Notes: a model not told the origin generated them from the letters alone. A stretch of 64,000 bases of DNA from Saccharothrix espanaensis DSM 44229 (GCF_000328705.1 NC_019673.1:6758001-6822000); one strand, 5' to 3'. Shown: positions 1-8,783, counted from the first letter of the stretch. Made by a program: numbers and translations.

Positions 1-2
1 GG

Positions 3-251
3 CTCCCGCCGGGGCAGACCGACCGGCACGCCCAGCTCGCCATCTACCGGCCGACCCGCGACCTGGTGCTCCAGATCGCGTTCGACCCCGACCACGTGCC
101 GCTGCGCTGCAACGGCTACTTCCAGCCGCGGCACGCGATGCCGGTGGAGAAGCGCGGCGAGGTCACGTTCGACCGCTCGGCCGGCACGTTCCAGTTCATC
201 ACGCTGGACCCGGCGCCGGGCCAGTACGGGATCCAGTGGAGCTGGCGCTAG
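3..251 (+). CDS. C-terminal end of an unidentified protein (partial)
   Basis: An open frame runs in from the left edge and stops at a TAG at 249-251. The visible 82 residues include LAIYRPTRDLVLQIAFDPDHVPLRC and end in GIQWSWR. High third-position GC supports real coding, and the tail looks like a compact beta-rich domain. I do not recognise the family and no catalytic motif is visible. The start lies outside the window, so size and operon context cannot be given. Confidence 0.55.
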   Translation, partial: LPPGQTDRHAQLAIYRPTRDLVLQIAFDPDHVPLRCNGYFQPRHAMPVEKRGEVTFDRSAGTFQFITLDPAPGQYGIQWSWR

Positions 252-490
252 CTGCTCGCGGGGAGCCGACCGCGACGCGCCGGCCATCGGCACCCAGCCG
301 CGGCCGGCAGGGCCATGCCGGTCCAGCGGCCCACGCAGCACCAGCGGACCGGCCGGCGGTTCGACCTGGCCGAGCCGCCGGACGTGGACCGCTGCGGTCG
401 TCATGTTCGGCGGGCCTCCCCCGGTCGGACCGGACTGTAGGCAGCTCCGGTCCGGTCCGGGAATCCCGCGCTCTGGAGAAAGCCTGGACA

Positions 491-520
491 CCGGCCGGTC
501 CGGTCGCCCGGACCGGCCGG
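491..520. terminator. Perfect 13-bp hairpin downstream of the chitinase
   Basis: CCGGCCGGTCCGG is followed by a TCGC tetraloop and the exact reverse complement. The hairpin lies 8 bp past the chitinase stop. It has no U-tract, as is common for actinobacterial terminators. It could stop transcription from both the chitinase side and the gene ending at 251. Confidence 0.6.
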
Positions 521-527
521 GGCCGGG

Positions 528-2081
528 TCAGCGGGGCAGGTACGCCCGGTGCGACCGGGAGAACTCGAACCCGTTGTACTTGTCCCAGTTGATCGACCAC
601 GTCATCAGGCCGCGCAGGTTCGGGTAGGTCGCCTTCGGCTTGTACGGCCCGCAGTTCGTGCCCTTCATCAGACAGTCCAGCGCCTTGTGCACGTCACCGA
701 CGGAGGTGAAGCCGTTGCCCGCGTTGACGCTCGCGGGCAGCCCGATCGCCACCTGGTCCTGCCGCAGGCCCGGGAAGAACTTGGTCGCGTCGCCCTTGAC
801 CGGGAACCCGGCCAGCACCATGTCGGCCATCGCCACGTGGAAGTCGCTGCCGCCCATGAAGTGGTACTGGTTGTCCAGGCCCGTGATCGGGCCCGAGTTG
901 TAGTGCTGGACGTGCAGCAGGGTCAGGTCGTCACGCATCGCGTGGATGACCGGCAGGTACGCGCCCGCCCGCGGGTCCTGCCCGGAACCGCCGCCGTAGA
1001 ACTGGTAGCCGAGCTGGACGAAGAACGTCTCCGGGGCCATCGTGAGCACGAACTTGGCCCCGTAGCGGGCCTTGAGCGACTTGAGCGCGGAGATCAGGTT
1101 GACGACCACCGGCGAGGTGGGGCTGCGGAAGTCGGTGTCGCCCGCGCTCAGCGACAGCGAGTGGCCCTCGAAGTCGACGTCGAGCCCGTCGAGGCCGTAG
1201 CGGTCGATGATCGCGCCGACGCTGCGCACGAACGCGTCCCGGGCGGCCGTGGTGGTGAGCTGCACCTGGCCGTTCTGGCCGCCGATGGAGATCAGCACCT
1301 TCTTGCCCTGGGCCTGCTTCTCCCGGATGCCGGCGATGAACTCGGCCTCGGGCTCGACGTTCGGGCACTCGGCGACCGGGCACTGCTGGAAGCGCAGGTC
1401 GCCGGAGGTGACCGAGGTCGGCTCGGCGAAGGAGAGGTTGATGATGTCCCAGTCCGGCGAGACGTCCTTCATCCGGGTGTAGCCCGAGCCGTTGGCGAAG
1501 CTGGCGTGCAGGTAGCCGACGAGCACCCGCTTGGGCAGCCCGGTGGGCGGCGTCGTGGTCGTGGTGGTCGGGGTCGTCGTCGTGGTGGACGTGCTGGTCG
1601 AGGTCGTGGTGCTGGTCGACGTCGTGGTGGTGCTCGTGGTGGTCGACGTGGCGGTGGTCGTCGTGGTCGTGGTCACCGTGGGCGGGCCGGTGCAGGGCGC
1701 GCCGTTGAGCTTGCAGTTCGCCGGGTCGGCCGTGCCGGAGGCGTTGAAGCCGAAGGTGACGGTCGCGCCGGGTGCGACGTTGCCGTTGTAGTTCCGGTTG
1801 GTGAACGTGTAGTGGCCGCCGGCGTTGGTCTGCAACGCGTCCCAGTAGGCCCCGACCGTCGTGCCGGTCGGGAGGTCGAACTCGACCTTCCACGAGGTGA
1901 TCGCCGCGCTGGTGTCGTTCTTGATCGAGAACTGTCCGGTGTAGCCGGAGCTCCAGGACTGGGTCTTGGCGAACGTGGCGGTGGTCGAGGCGGCGTACGC
2001 GGGGACCAGCCCCACCGCCACGGCACCGGCCACCAGGGCCGCCACCGCCGCCACCCTCGCGAACAGGATCCTGCGCGACAT
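528..2081 (-). CDS. Secreted chitinase: signal peptide, CBM2, Thr-rich linker, GH18
   Basis: A 517-residue secreted enzyme expected to hydrolyse beta-1,4 linkages of chitin. Residues 1-30 form a signal peptide (RR, hydrophobic core, AYA cleavage region). Residues 32-130 resemble a family 2 carbohydrate-binding module with aromatic residues such as SWSSGYTGQF and YWDAL. Residues 134-178 are a low-complexity Thr/Ser linker, and 184-517 are a GH18 barrel. The GH18 catalytic motif DGxDxDxE is intact as DGLDVDFE (298-305), with Glu305 as the acid/base and SIGG before it. The start is supported by AGGAGG just upstream. A DasR-type palindrome lies about 43 bp upstream of the start, so induction by N-acetylglucosamine metabolites is likely. 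The gene appears monocistronic. Function is confident; the exact substrate preference is not shown. Confidence 0.95.
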   Translation of the reverse strand: MSRRILFARVAAVAALVAGAVAVGLVPAYAASTTATFAKTQSWSSGYTGQFSIKNDTSAAITSWKVEFDLPTGTTVGAYWDALQTNAGGHYTFTNRNYNGNVAPGATVTFGFNASGTADPANCKLNGAPCTGPPTVTTTTTTTATSTTTSTTTTSTSTTTSTSTSTTTTTPTTTTTTPPTGLPKRVLVGYLHASFANGSGYTRMKDVSPDWDIINLSFAEPTSVTSGDLRFQQCPVAECPNVEPEAEFIAGIREKQAQGKKVLISIGGQNGQVQLTTTAARDAFVRSVGAIIDRYGLDGLDVDFEGHSLSLSAGDTDFRSPTSPVVVNLISALKSLKARYGAKFVLTMAPETFFVQLGYQFYGGGSGQDPRAGAYLPVIHAMRDDLTLLHVQHYNSGPITGLDNQYHFMGGSDFHVAMADMVLAGFPVKGDATKFFPGLRQDQVAIGLPASVNAGNGFTSVGDVHKALDCLMKGTNCGPYKPKATYPNLRGLMTWSINWDKYNGFEFSRSHRAYLPR

Positions 2082-2123
2082 CGTCGTCTGCCTCCTAGCG
2101 GTGGCGGCCTCCAGGTGGGAAAA

Positions 2124-2138
2124 TTGGACTAGACCACA
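2124..2138 (-). promoter_or_regulatory. DasR-responsive element (dre) before the chitinase
   Basis: On the chitinase-coding strand the sequence reads TGTGGTCTAGTCCAA, which contains the palindrome core TGGTCTAGTCCA (positions 2136-2125). This matches the known Streptomyces dre consensus (TGGTCTAGACCA) with one change. It lies about 43 bp upstream of the start codon, where it could overlap the promoter. DasR binding is inferred from the match and the gene context. Confidence 0.8.
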
Positions 2139-2324
2139 GGCGGGGTGTCAAGCCCCGCAGCCGGCCGCACCCGGGCCGGGCACCGGCCCGGACCGCCGAG
2201 GTGTCGTGCGACGACTCCCCGACCACCAGCGGATCCAGTGGAATGACGCGGCGCAACACCGGCTCACCGACAAGCGACAGTGAATTCGATCGATTCGCCC
2301 CCGCCACGTCCGGAAGCCTTCTCC

Positions 2325-2456
2325 GTGAACACGTTGACCGTTCTGGCAGCCCTGCCGACCGCTGCCGCAGCGATCTCGATCGCCGTCGCAGTCATCCGGA
2401 AGTACCGCAACTCCCTGACCCGGGAAACCGACGACCCGGCTAACCGCATTTCGTAG
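2325..2456 (+). CDS. Possible 43-residue single-pass membrane peptide
   Basis: A GTG start preceded by GGAAG at 8-bp spacing opens a short frame ending in TAG. The peptide has one hydrophobic helix (LTVLAALPTAAAAISIAVAVI) followed by a basic then acidic tail (RKYRNSLTRETDDPANRIS). The order hydrophobic stretch then charged residues is plausible for a small membrane protein. I do not recognise it, and it lies in an otherwise gene-poor stretch that may hold decayed DNA, so it could be chance. Confidence 0.3.
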   Translation: MNTLTVLAALPTAAAAISIAVAVIRKYRNSLTRETDDPANRIS

Positions 2457-2893
2457 CCGGCCGCGATCAGCACGACCCGGAAGCTCGTCGGCCTGCGCTC
2501 GGACGACGCCGCCGAGGCGCGGGAAACCCGGTTTCGCCGAGGTCGCCGAGGTCGCGCTCGCCCCGGCGGACCGCTGGGCAGGCTCTCGGAGGTGCACGTC
2601 TTCACCACCACCCTGCTGACGCGGGCCGACCGGATCCGAAGGTCCAATACGTCGTCGGGTGCCCGAACTCGATCACCACCGTGTACGCCAGGGAGCGGTC
2701 GGCGATCGTGCCCTTGGTGCCGGGCGGCCTGCTCCGGCCGACACCGCTGCCCACGGTCACCGCCACCCCGCACGGGGCGGTCGCCGGCCTGCGCGGCCCG
2801 GCCGCGTGATCATCCGACGACCCAGCGTGACCAGCGACAACGACCCGACGAAAGTAGGGAATTCCAACCGGTGATCAGCATCGCCGGACTAGC
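2457..2893. other. Gene-poor stretch, possibly decayed coding DNA
   Basis: No intact gene is visible. Two forward frames read like pieces of one protein joined by a frameshift: a VHVFTTTLLTRADRI-like segment near 2593-2637, and in another frame KVQYVVGCPNSITTVYARER ending at a TGA near 2809. This is compatible with a degraded gene, but I cannot name a parent family. No IS ends or repeats were seen. Confidence 0.3.
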
Positions 2894-5359
2894 GTGCACG
2901 GCGTGCAGATCCCGTGGAGAGCCGCGCCGCGCGCCGCGCTGTCGAGCCCGCTGACGTTGTTGGTCAGCCTGGTCACCGCGCTCCTGCTGAGCTTCGTCGT
3001 GGCCGCCGCGGTCATGCACTCGGCCGCCTCCGGGAGTGCCGCCGTGGACTACCAGCAGGACCGGCTGTGCACCGAGTCGCTGCACCCGTCGCTGGAGGTC
3101 TTCCTCCCGCCGCACCAGGTCACGCCGCTGTTCGACGACGTGCGCCGGTCCGTCGGCGACCAGCCCGTGCTGCCCGCCGCCTACACCCGCGAGGCGCGGA
3201 CCGACTTCGGCGGCAGGCAGACCTACGCCAAGTTCGGGTTCCGGCCCGGCGCGACCGACCACCTCAAGGTGCTCGAAGGCGGCGCCAAGGACGGGCTGTG
3301 GGTGCCCAAGAGCATCGCCGACACCACCGACCTGCAACTCGGCAAGCGCGGCATGGGCGGGCGGCTGCCGCCGGTCACCGCGATCTACGCCGACGTGCGC
3401 GACCCGCTGGACCCGTGGTGGTGCTCCGAGCGCCAGTACGTGGTGCCGAACACCATGCGGAAGGACACCGACCTCCCGACGAGCGTGGTGTGGGTGCCCG
3501 ACGCGGCGGCGTTCGACGCGCTGCCGCCGGAGGTGGCCCCGGTGGTCGACGTGACGATCCGGTTCCCCAGCCCGGTCCCGCAGACCGTGGACGAGGCGGA
3601 AGACCTGCTCGCCGCCGGCACCGCCCGGGTCCAGAAGTACGACGAGATGGGCCTGCGGGTGAACTCGCCGCTGGTGCTGCCCGTCGAGAACGCCCACCAG
3701 ACCGTGCGCAACGTCCGCTCGGCGATCCTGCCGCTGACGTTGATCAGCCTGCTCATCGGCCTGGCCGGGGTGGCCACGGTGGCCGTGCAGTGGGCGCAGC
3801 GCCGGCACACCGAGCTGCGGCTGCTGTGGGTGCGCGGCGCGGGCCCGGTGGCGCTGGGCGGTCGGGCGCTGCTCGAACTCGGCCTGCCACTGCTGGTCGG
3901 CGGACTGCTCGGGTTGGGCGTGGCCCGGCTGCTGCTGCCCGTCTACGCCCCGTCCGGCGCGCTGCCGCCGGGCACCACGGCCGCCGGTGCGCTGTCCGTG
4001 CTCGTGGTCGTCGTGCTGAGCCTGGTCACCACGTGGGCGACGGCAGCGGTCCGCGCGCACCGCGTGTTCCAGGCCGCCACCACGGGCAACCGCCTGCGCC
4101 GCGTGCTGGCCGCCGTGCCGTGGGAGCTGGCCACCGCGGGCCTGGCGGTGTGGGCGTGGCTGCGGGTGCAGGACAGCGGCCTGGCCTCGCCGACCAGGAT
4201 CGGCGGCCTGCCCCGGATCGACGCGGCGGCGCTGGCGTTCCCGTTGCTGGTGGTGCTCACCACGGCGCTGCTGGCCTCCCGGGTGGCGCGGTGGGCGCTC
4301 CGGGCCTCGCACCGCGTGTCGCTGTGGTCCCGACCGGCCGCGCAGCTCGCCGTGCGGCGGCTCGCGGCGGCGGCCGGCCCGGTGACCGGCGTCCTGCTGG
4401 TGGGTGTGCTGGCGATCGGCACGATCGCGGTGGGCACCAGCATCGCCGGCTCGCAGAAGACCGCGCTGGACCTGAAGTCCGGCATGTACACCGGCGCGGA
4501 GAGCGTCGTGCGGGTGTCCGACGTGATCGAGCTGCCGGCCGCGCTGCGCGGCAACTCCACCGTCGTGGGCGTGAGCGAGATCAACGACCGGATGGGGCTC
4601 GTCGTGGACCCGGCGACGTTCCGCGACGGCGCGTTCCAGCACGACGTCGACCCGGCGCTGCTCACCCAGCCGCTGCGGGTCGGCACCGCGCCCGCGGGCG
4701 AGATCACCATGCCCGGCCTGCCCCGGCTGACGCCCACCGCGCACGTGGCGTCGTTCCCCAAGCTCGGCACGGCCGGCTGGGTCGTGCCGCGCGACCAGGT
4801 CCCCGACCCGTCCGACGTCGGCTCCTGGTACGTGTGGTCGGCGAAACCGCTGCGCGAGCTGACCGACGTCCTGTCGGACAACGGGATCGTCTACCGCAAC
4901 GGGGTGGAGCGGGCGAAGGCGATCGCGGGCCTGCCGTTCCTGACCATCCAGTGGACGTTCGGGTTCGTCGCCGCCATCGGCGTCGTGCTCGCGGTGGTGG
5001 CCGCGATCGCGCTGCTGCTGGCGATCGAGGTGCGCCGCCGGCAGAACGCGCTGTCCGGCGCGTTCAGCACCCGGATGGGGCTGCGGCCGTCGGCCCTGCT
5101 GTCCAGCCACCTGCTGGAGCTCGGCGCGCTGGCCGTGGCCGCGGTCGTGGTCGGGTTGGCGGCGAGCGCGGTCAGCAGCGGGTTCGCCGTGCCGCGGCTG
5201 GACCCCGCGCCCCGGCTGACCCCCACCCCGGAACTGCCCAACGTGTTCCCGCTGCTGGGCGCGACGGTCGTGGGCAGCGCGCTGGTGGTGCTGGTGGCCG
5301 CGTGGATCGCGGTGCGCGCGGTGCGCTCGGCGCGGATCGGGGAGCTGATCCGTGGCTGA
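2894..5359 (+). CDS. FtsX-family ABC transporter permease
   Basis: An 821-residue polytopic membrane protein and the permease of the ABC system completed by the next two genes. A hydrophobic segment at about 17-42 is followed by a large extracytoplasmic region (about 45-265). A bundle of membrane segments follows between about 270 and 520, then a second outer domain and a last group of segments from about 680. This two-half layout is typical of FtsX/MacB-like exporters of lipids, peptides or lipoproteins. The GTG at 2894 is given as the start, but GTG at 2903 (giving MQIPWRAAPR) is equally plausible; neither has a strong ribosome site. The downstream ATPase gene overlaps its end by 8 bp. The substrate is not evident from the sequence. 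Confidence 0.85.
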   Translation: MHGVQIPWRAAPRAALSSPLTLLVSLVTALLLSFVVAAAVMHSAASGSAAVDYQQDRLCTESLHPSLEVFLPPHQVTPLFDDVRRSVGDQPVLPAAYTREARTDFGGRQTYAKFGFRPGATDHLKVLEGGAKDGLWVPKSIADTTDLQLGKRGMGGRLPPVTAIYADVRDPLDPWWCSERQYVVPNTMRKDTDLPTSVVWVPDAAAFDALPPEVAPVVDVTIRFPSPVPQTVDEAEDLLAAGTARVQKYDEMGLRVNSPLVLPVENAHQTVRNVRSAILPLTLISLLIGLAGVATVAVQWAQRRHTELRLLWVRGAGPVALGGRALLELGLPLLVGGLLGLGVARLLLPVYAPSGALPPGTTAAGALSVLVVVVLSLVTTWATAAVRAHRVFQAATTGNRLRRVLAAVPWELATAGLAVWAWLRVQDSGLASPTRIGGLPRIDAAALAFPLLVVLTTALLASRVARWALRASHRVSLWSRPAAQLAVRRLAAAAGPVTGVLLVGVLAIGTIAVGTSIAGSQKTALDLKSGMYTGAESVVRVSDVIELPAALRGNSTVVGVSEINDRMGLVVDPATFRDGAFQHDVDPALLTQPLRVGTAPAGEITMPGLPRLTPTAHVASFPKLGTAGWVVPRDQVPDPSDVGSWYVWSAKPLRELTDVLSDNGIVYRNGVERAKAIAGLPFLTIQWTFGFVAAIGVVLAVVAAIALLLAIEVRRRQNALSGAFSTRMGLRPSALLSSHLLELGALAVAAVVVGLAASAVSSGFAVPRLDPAPRLTPTPELPNVFPLLGATVVGSALVVLVAAWIAVRAVRSARIGELIRG

Positions 5360-5450
5360 CCGGTACGACGAGAGGGAGACGGCCGTGGCCGACCTGTACG
5401 ACGAGCGGGAAACGGCCGCGGCCGGCCTCTACGACGAGCGGACCGACTCG
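5352..5450 (+). repeat. Three tandem 33-bp repeats encoding an 11-residue unit
   Basis: Units at 5352-5384, 5385-5417 and 5418-5450 encode MADRYDERETA, VADLYDERETA and AAGLYDERTDS, with a partial fourth (YDQR) after them. The first two units both begin with GTG, so either could initiate translation. The repeat forms an acidic tail ahead of the ATPase domain and is not part of the ABC fold. Confidence 0.85.
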
Positions 5451-6134
5451 TACGACCAGCGCCCGGCGGGGCCGGCGCACGTGCTGCGCCTGCGGGACGT
5501 GGGCGTCGACTACCGGACCCCGGCCGGGTCGGTGACGGCGGTGTCCGACGTGACGCTGGACGTGCCGGCGAGCGGGATCACCGTGCTGGCCGGGCCGTCC
5601 GGGTCGGGCAAGTCGACCCTGCTGCGGGTGCTGAGCCTGGTGGAGCGGCCCACGACCGGCGGTGTGGAGCTGCGCGGCATGGGCACCGCGCGGCTGTCGT
5701 CCCGGGCGCGGCGGGCGTTGCGGCGCACCGAGATCGCGCTGGTGTTCCAGAACCCCGGCGAGAACCTGGTCGGCCACCTCACCGTGGGCGACAACCTGCG
5801 CGCGGCGGCCCAGGCGGCCGGCCGCACCGCGGCGGTGGCCGACCTGCTGGCCCAGCTCGGGCTGCCCGACACCGCGGACTGGAAGGTCAACGCGCTGTCC
5901 GGCGGCCAGCAGCAGCGGCTGGCGTTCGGCTGCGCGCTGGCCCGCGGCGCGTCGGTGGTGCTGGCCGACGAGCCGACCTCGCAGCTCGACACCGGCTCGG
6001 CCGACCTCGTGCTGGAGACGTTGGCCGACCTCGCGCGGCGGGGCGTGCCGGTGGTCGTCGCGTCCCACGACCCCCGCCTGATCGCGTTGGCGGACACCAG
6101 GTTCGACCTGCGGAACGGGGTGTTGGCGGCATGA
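5352..6134 (+). CDS. ABC transporter ATP-binding protein with acidic repeat N-terminus
   Basis: A 260-residue ATPase energising the neighbouring FtsX-type permease. The nucleotide-binding domain starts near residue 43. It has Walker A GPSGSGKST (81-89), Q-loop Gln133, signature LSGGQ (182-186), Walker B VVLADEP (202-208) and H-loop His239, all intact. The first 38 residues are three copies of an 11-residue acidic repeat absent from usual family members. The GTG start overlaps the permease stop by 8 bp. A second GTG at 5385 would drop one repeat. The next ATPase gene overlaps by ATGA, so the three genes form one translationally coupled operon. Confidence 0.9.
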   Translation: MADRYDERETAVADLYDERETAAAGLYDERTDSYDQRPAGPAHVLRLRDVGVDYRTPAGSVTAVSDVTLDVPASGITVLAGPSGSGKSTLLRVLSLVERPTTGGVELRGMGTARLSSRARRALRRTEIALVFQNPGENLVGHLTVGDNLRAAAQAAGRTAAVADLLAQLGLPDTADWKVNALSGGQQQRLAFGCALARGASVVLADEPTSQLDTGSADLVLETLADLARRGVPVVVASHDPRLIALADTRFDLRNGVLAA

Positions 6135-6775
6135 CGGCGCTGCGCGTGGTGGGGGTCCGGCGGTCGTTCGAGCACCCCGGCGGGACGGTGCACGTGCTGC
6201 GCGGCGTCGACCTGGAGGTGTCGGCGGGCGAGCTGGTGACGCTGTCCGGGCCGTCCGGTTCGGGCAAGAGCGCGCTGCTGTCGGTGCTGTCCGGGTTCGA
6301 CCGGGCCGACGACGGCACGGTGGAGATGTGCGGCGAGGTGCTGACCGCTCCCCCGGCCTGGCGGCTGTGCGCGCTGCTGCCGCAGGCGATGGGGCTGGCC
6401 GGCGAGCTGACGCTGGCCGAGAACGTGGCGCTGCCGCTGCGGCTCAGCGGTGCCGGCGCAGACGTGGGCGGGGTCGCCGTGCTGCTGGCCGAACTGGGCA
6501 TCGGCGACCTCGCCGACCGCTACCCCGCCGAGGTGTCGTTCGGGCAGCAGCAGCGCGCCGCGCTGGCGCGGGCGGTGATCGGGTCGCCGAAGGTGCTGCT
6601 GGCCGACGAGCCGACCGCGCACCTCGACCAGGTCAGCGCGCCGACGGCGGTCCGGGTGCTGCGGCGCGCGGCCGACGCGGGCGCGGCCGTGCTGATCGCC
6701 ACGCACCACGAGGAGGTGCACCGGGCGGCCGATCGCACGGTGGTCCTCTCCGGTGGGCGGGTCTCCGTAGGATAG
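6131..6775 (+). CDS. Second ABC transporter ATP-binding protein
   Basis: A 214-residue ATPase domain protein. Walker A is GPSGSGKS (40-47), Walker B is VLLADE (155-160) and the H-loop histidine is His192. The signature motif is altered to VSFGQ (135-139) instead of LSGGQ, keeping the Ser and Gln but replacing a conserved Gly with Phe. The preceding ATPase has a canonical signature. The two may pair asymmetrically with the single large permease, one site being catalytically stronger; this is inferred from known heterodimeric ABC systems. The ATG overlaps the preceding stop (ATGA). Confidence 0.88.
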   Translation: MTALRVVGVRRSFEHPGGTVHVLRGVDLEVSAGELVTLSGPSGSGKSALLSVLSGFDRADDGTVEMCGEVLTAPPAWRLCALLPQAMGLAGELTLAENVALPLRLSGAGADVGGVAVLLAELGIGDLADRYPAEVSFGQQQRAALARAVIGSPKVLLADEPTAHLDQVSAPTAVRVLRRAADAGAAVLIATHHEEVHRAADRTVVLSGGRVSVG

Positions 6776-6781
6776 GCACCG

Positions 6782-7816
6782 ATGTTGCGTCGCTCCCTCG
6801 CCCTCGCCCTCGTGCTGCCGCTGCTGGCGGTGCTGCTCATGGTCGCCGACAGCCCCTTCCCGGACCCGCTCGGCCCGAACCGGGACGCCCCGGCGGCGCT
6901 GGTCGCGCTGGGTGACAGCACGATGTCCGGCGAGGGCGCGGGCAGCTACGAGCCGGGCACCGACGGCGAGAACGACAACTGGTGCCACCGGTCGACCAAG
7001 GCGTCGGTGCGGCAGACGAGGGTCGCGGGCGTCGAGAAGGTGTTCAACCTGGCGTGCTCGGGGACGAGCGCGGAACAGGTCGGGCTCGGCGACGGGACCG
7101 ACCGCAGCTCGCAGGCCCGGCAGCTGGCCGAGATCGCCCGCGAGTACCGGGTGACCACGGTCGTGGTCGCGATGGGCGCCAACGACGACCCGAAGTTCGG
7201 CGAGGTGCTGAGCTCGTGCCTGCGGGCGTGGTTCGAGCGGGCGGACTGCTCGAAGGCGCTGGCCGACGAGTGGCGGGAGCGGGTGGACCGGATGGTGCCC
7301 AAGGTGGAGCGGGCGCTGCGCGACATCCGCTTGGCGCTGCGGGACGAGGGCTACACGCCCCTGTCGTACACGCTGGTCGTGCAGTCCTACGCGGCCCCGG
7401 TCAGCCCGGACCTGCCCTCGGACCTGCAGAACCTCGCCGGGTGCCCGCTGCGGACGGCGGACATGAGGTGGGTGCGCGACACGGCGGTGGGTGACCTGTC
7501 CGACGGCCTGCGCAAGGCCGCGTCCGCCGTCGGGGCGCGCTTCCTCGACCTGTCGAGGGCGGGCGCGAAGCACGAGGCGTGCGCGGGCGGGAAGAACCCG
7601 GACAGCGAGTGGTTCACCCGCCTCACGGTCGACTTCGACGGTCTGCGCGACGAGGTCCGGGCGCGGCACGCGCTCCAGGAGTCGTTCCACCCCAACGCCC
7701 GGGGGCACGAGCAGTTCGGGCGCTGCATGACCGAGTTCCTCGCCACGTCGGCCCGCGAGGCGTCCTGCGTGGCCGACCGCGACGGCAACCTGACCCCCGT
7801 GCTGGACCGCGACTAG
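6782..7816 (+). CDS. Membrane-anchored or secreted SGNH/GDSL hydrolase
   Basis: A 344-residue protein with an N-terminal hydrophobic segment (residues 5-21, after RR), consistent with a signal anchor or signal peptide. The SGNH blocks are visible: GDS at 44-46 with the nucleophile Ser46, a Gly in the SG-T context, MGANDD as block III, and FHPNARGH near the C-terminus carrying the catalytic His. This supports an extracytoplasmic esterase or lipase. The start follows the second ATPase stop by 6 bp, so it probably belongs to the same operon. It may act on a lipid or acylated envelope molecule handled by the transporter, which is inference from context only. Confidence 0.82.
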   Translation: MLRRSLALALVLPLLAVLLMVADSPFPDPLGPNRDAPAALVALGDSTMSGEGAGSYEPGTDGENDNWCHRSTKASVRQTRVAGVEKVFNLACSGTSAEQVGLGDGTDRSSQARQLAEIAREYRVTTVVVAMGANDDPKFGEVLSSCLRAWFERADCSKALADEWRERVDRMVPKVERALRDIRLALRDEGYTPLSYTLVVQSYAAPVSPDLPSDLQNLAGCPLRTADMRWVRDTAVGDLSDGLRKAASAVGARFLDLSRAGAKHEACAGGKNPDSEWFTRLTVDFDGLRDEVRARHALQESFHPNARGHEQFGRCMTEFLATSAREASCVADRDGNLTPVLDRD

Positions 7817-7834
7817 GACTGTTCGGGGTTCGGA

Positions 7835-8162
7835 TCATGTGGTCGAGGTCAGTGTCTTCAGCCACCTGATCGCTCCTCGCAGGTGCAGTCCGGCCTCGTG
7901 GCTTCGCGGTGTCCTCGGCCCGCTGGTCGGTCTCTCCGGGATCACCGCCGTGATCCGACGGCGGCGCGGGCAGCGGAGCCCCATTTCCCTCGGCCAACGC
8001 CTGTTCCAGCGCGTCGAGGGTCTCCCCGGCGACCGCCGACCCGGCCGATTCGTCATGCGCCCGCACGATCGTGCAGTCCACGCCGACCGGTTCCACCCGA
8101 CCCGGCGCGGAACCACCACACCAGTGCCCTACCAGCCCTACCAGCACGCCACCGGGCCCCAT
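7835..8162 (-). pseudogene. Probable remnant of an IS5-type transposase
   Basis: No intact gene lies between the SGNH hydrolase and the GGCT-like gene. On the minus strand, one frame reads VGVDCTIVRAHDESAG, resembling the VDSTVVRAHxHAAG block of IS5/IS427-type transposases. Another frame reads IRWLKTLTSTT near the 3' end, where these transposases carry an IKQWR-T-like block. The blocks are in order but in different frames, as expected for a decayed copy. I could not find terminal inverted repeats. The assignment rests on motif resemblance only. Confidence 0.35.
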
Positions 8163-8186
8163 CTGGATCCGAACCCCGAACAGCTC

Positions 8187-8783
8187 CTAGAGCCGTTCGA
8201 CCTCCGGCCCGGTCCAGAAGGTGGTGCGGCCGGCGAGGTAGGCGGCGGCGCGGGCGGTGGTCCAGCCGTGGCTTTCGCACAGGCCGTCGCGCAGCATCTT
8301 CAGGTACGGGCCGGAGGGCGCGGTGTGCTCGACGTCCCCGGCCGACCAGGGGGCGGTGAAGGTCAGGGCCGGGTGGCCGGCGAACTCGCCCAGCCGCAGC
8401 AGGGTGTCGTACCGGCCGGGGCCGCGCTGGTCGCGGCCCTCGGCCAGGACGGTGGTCAGGTCGATCTCCGGGCCGGGCTCGCGGTACATCTCCTGCTCGA
8501 CCACGTCGGCGAACTGGCCGGTGGTGATCAGGTAGCCGCGCATGGCGGCCGTGCCGGGCAGCCCGGGGTCGAAGAACGCCCGTCCACCGCCCCACACCGG
8601 CGACCGGGTCGCGAAGTAGATGCCGCCGGGGGCCTCGACCTCGCGCACGGCGCGCGGCGGGCTGCCGTCCCGACACCCCGGGTAGGCGTGCGCCGCGCCG
8701 ACCGGCACGCCACCGCGCAGGTAGCAGGCGAACCGGTCGGCGTACAGGTTCGAGCCGTAGCTGACGTACCAGACGTGGCTCAT
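8187..8783 (-). CDS. Gamma-glutamylcyclotransferase-fold (GGCT-like) protein
   Basis: About 198 residues beginning MSHVWYVSYGSNL. The YGSN loop at 9-12 is the substrate-loop hallmark of the GGCT/AIG2-like fold. Homologues are sometimes mislabelled histone deacetylase in databases, but nothing of that fold is visible here. The likely acid of the family is not assignable with certainty. In-frame GTG codons upstream (8804 and 8798) sit just behind GGAGG and could be the true start, adding 5-7 residues. It stands alone and faces the next gene divergently. A role in gamma-glutamyl peptide turnover is family knowledge, not shown here. Confidence 0.7.
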   Translation of the reverse strand: MSHVWYVSYGSNLYADRFACYLRGGVPVGAAHAYPGCRDGSPPRAVREVEAPGGIYFATRSPVWGGGRAFFDPGLPGTAAMRGYLITTGQFADVVEQEMYREPGPEIDLTTVLAEGRDQRGPGRYDTLLRLGEFAGHPALTFTAPWSAGDVEHTAPSGPYLKMLRDGLCESHGWTTARAAAYLAGRTTFWTGPEVERL

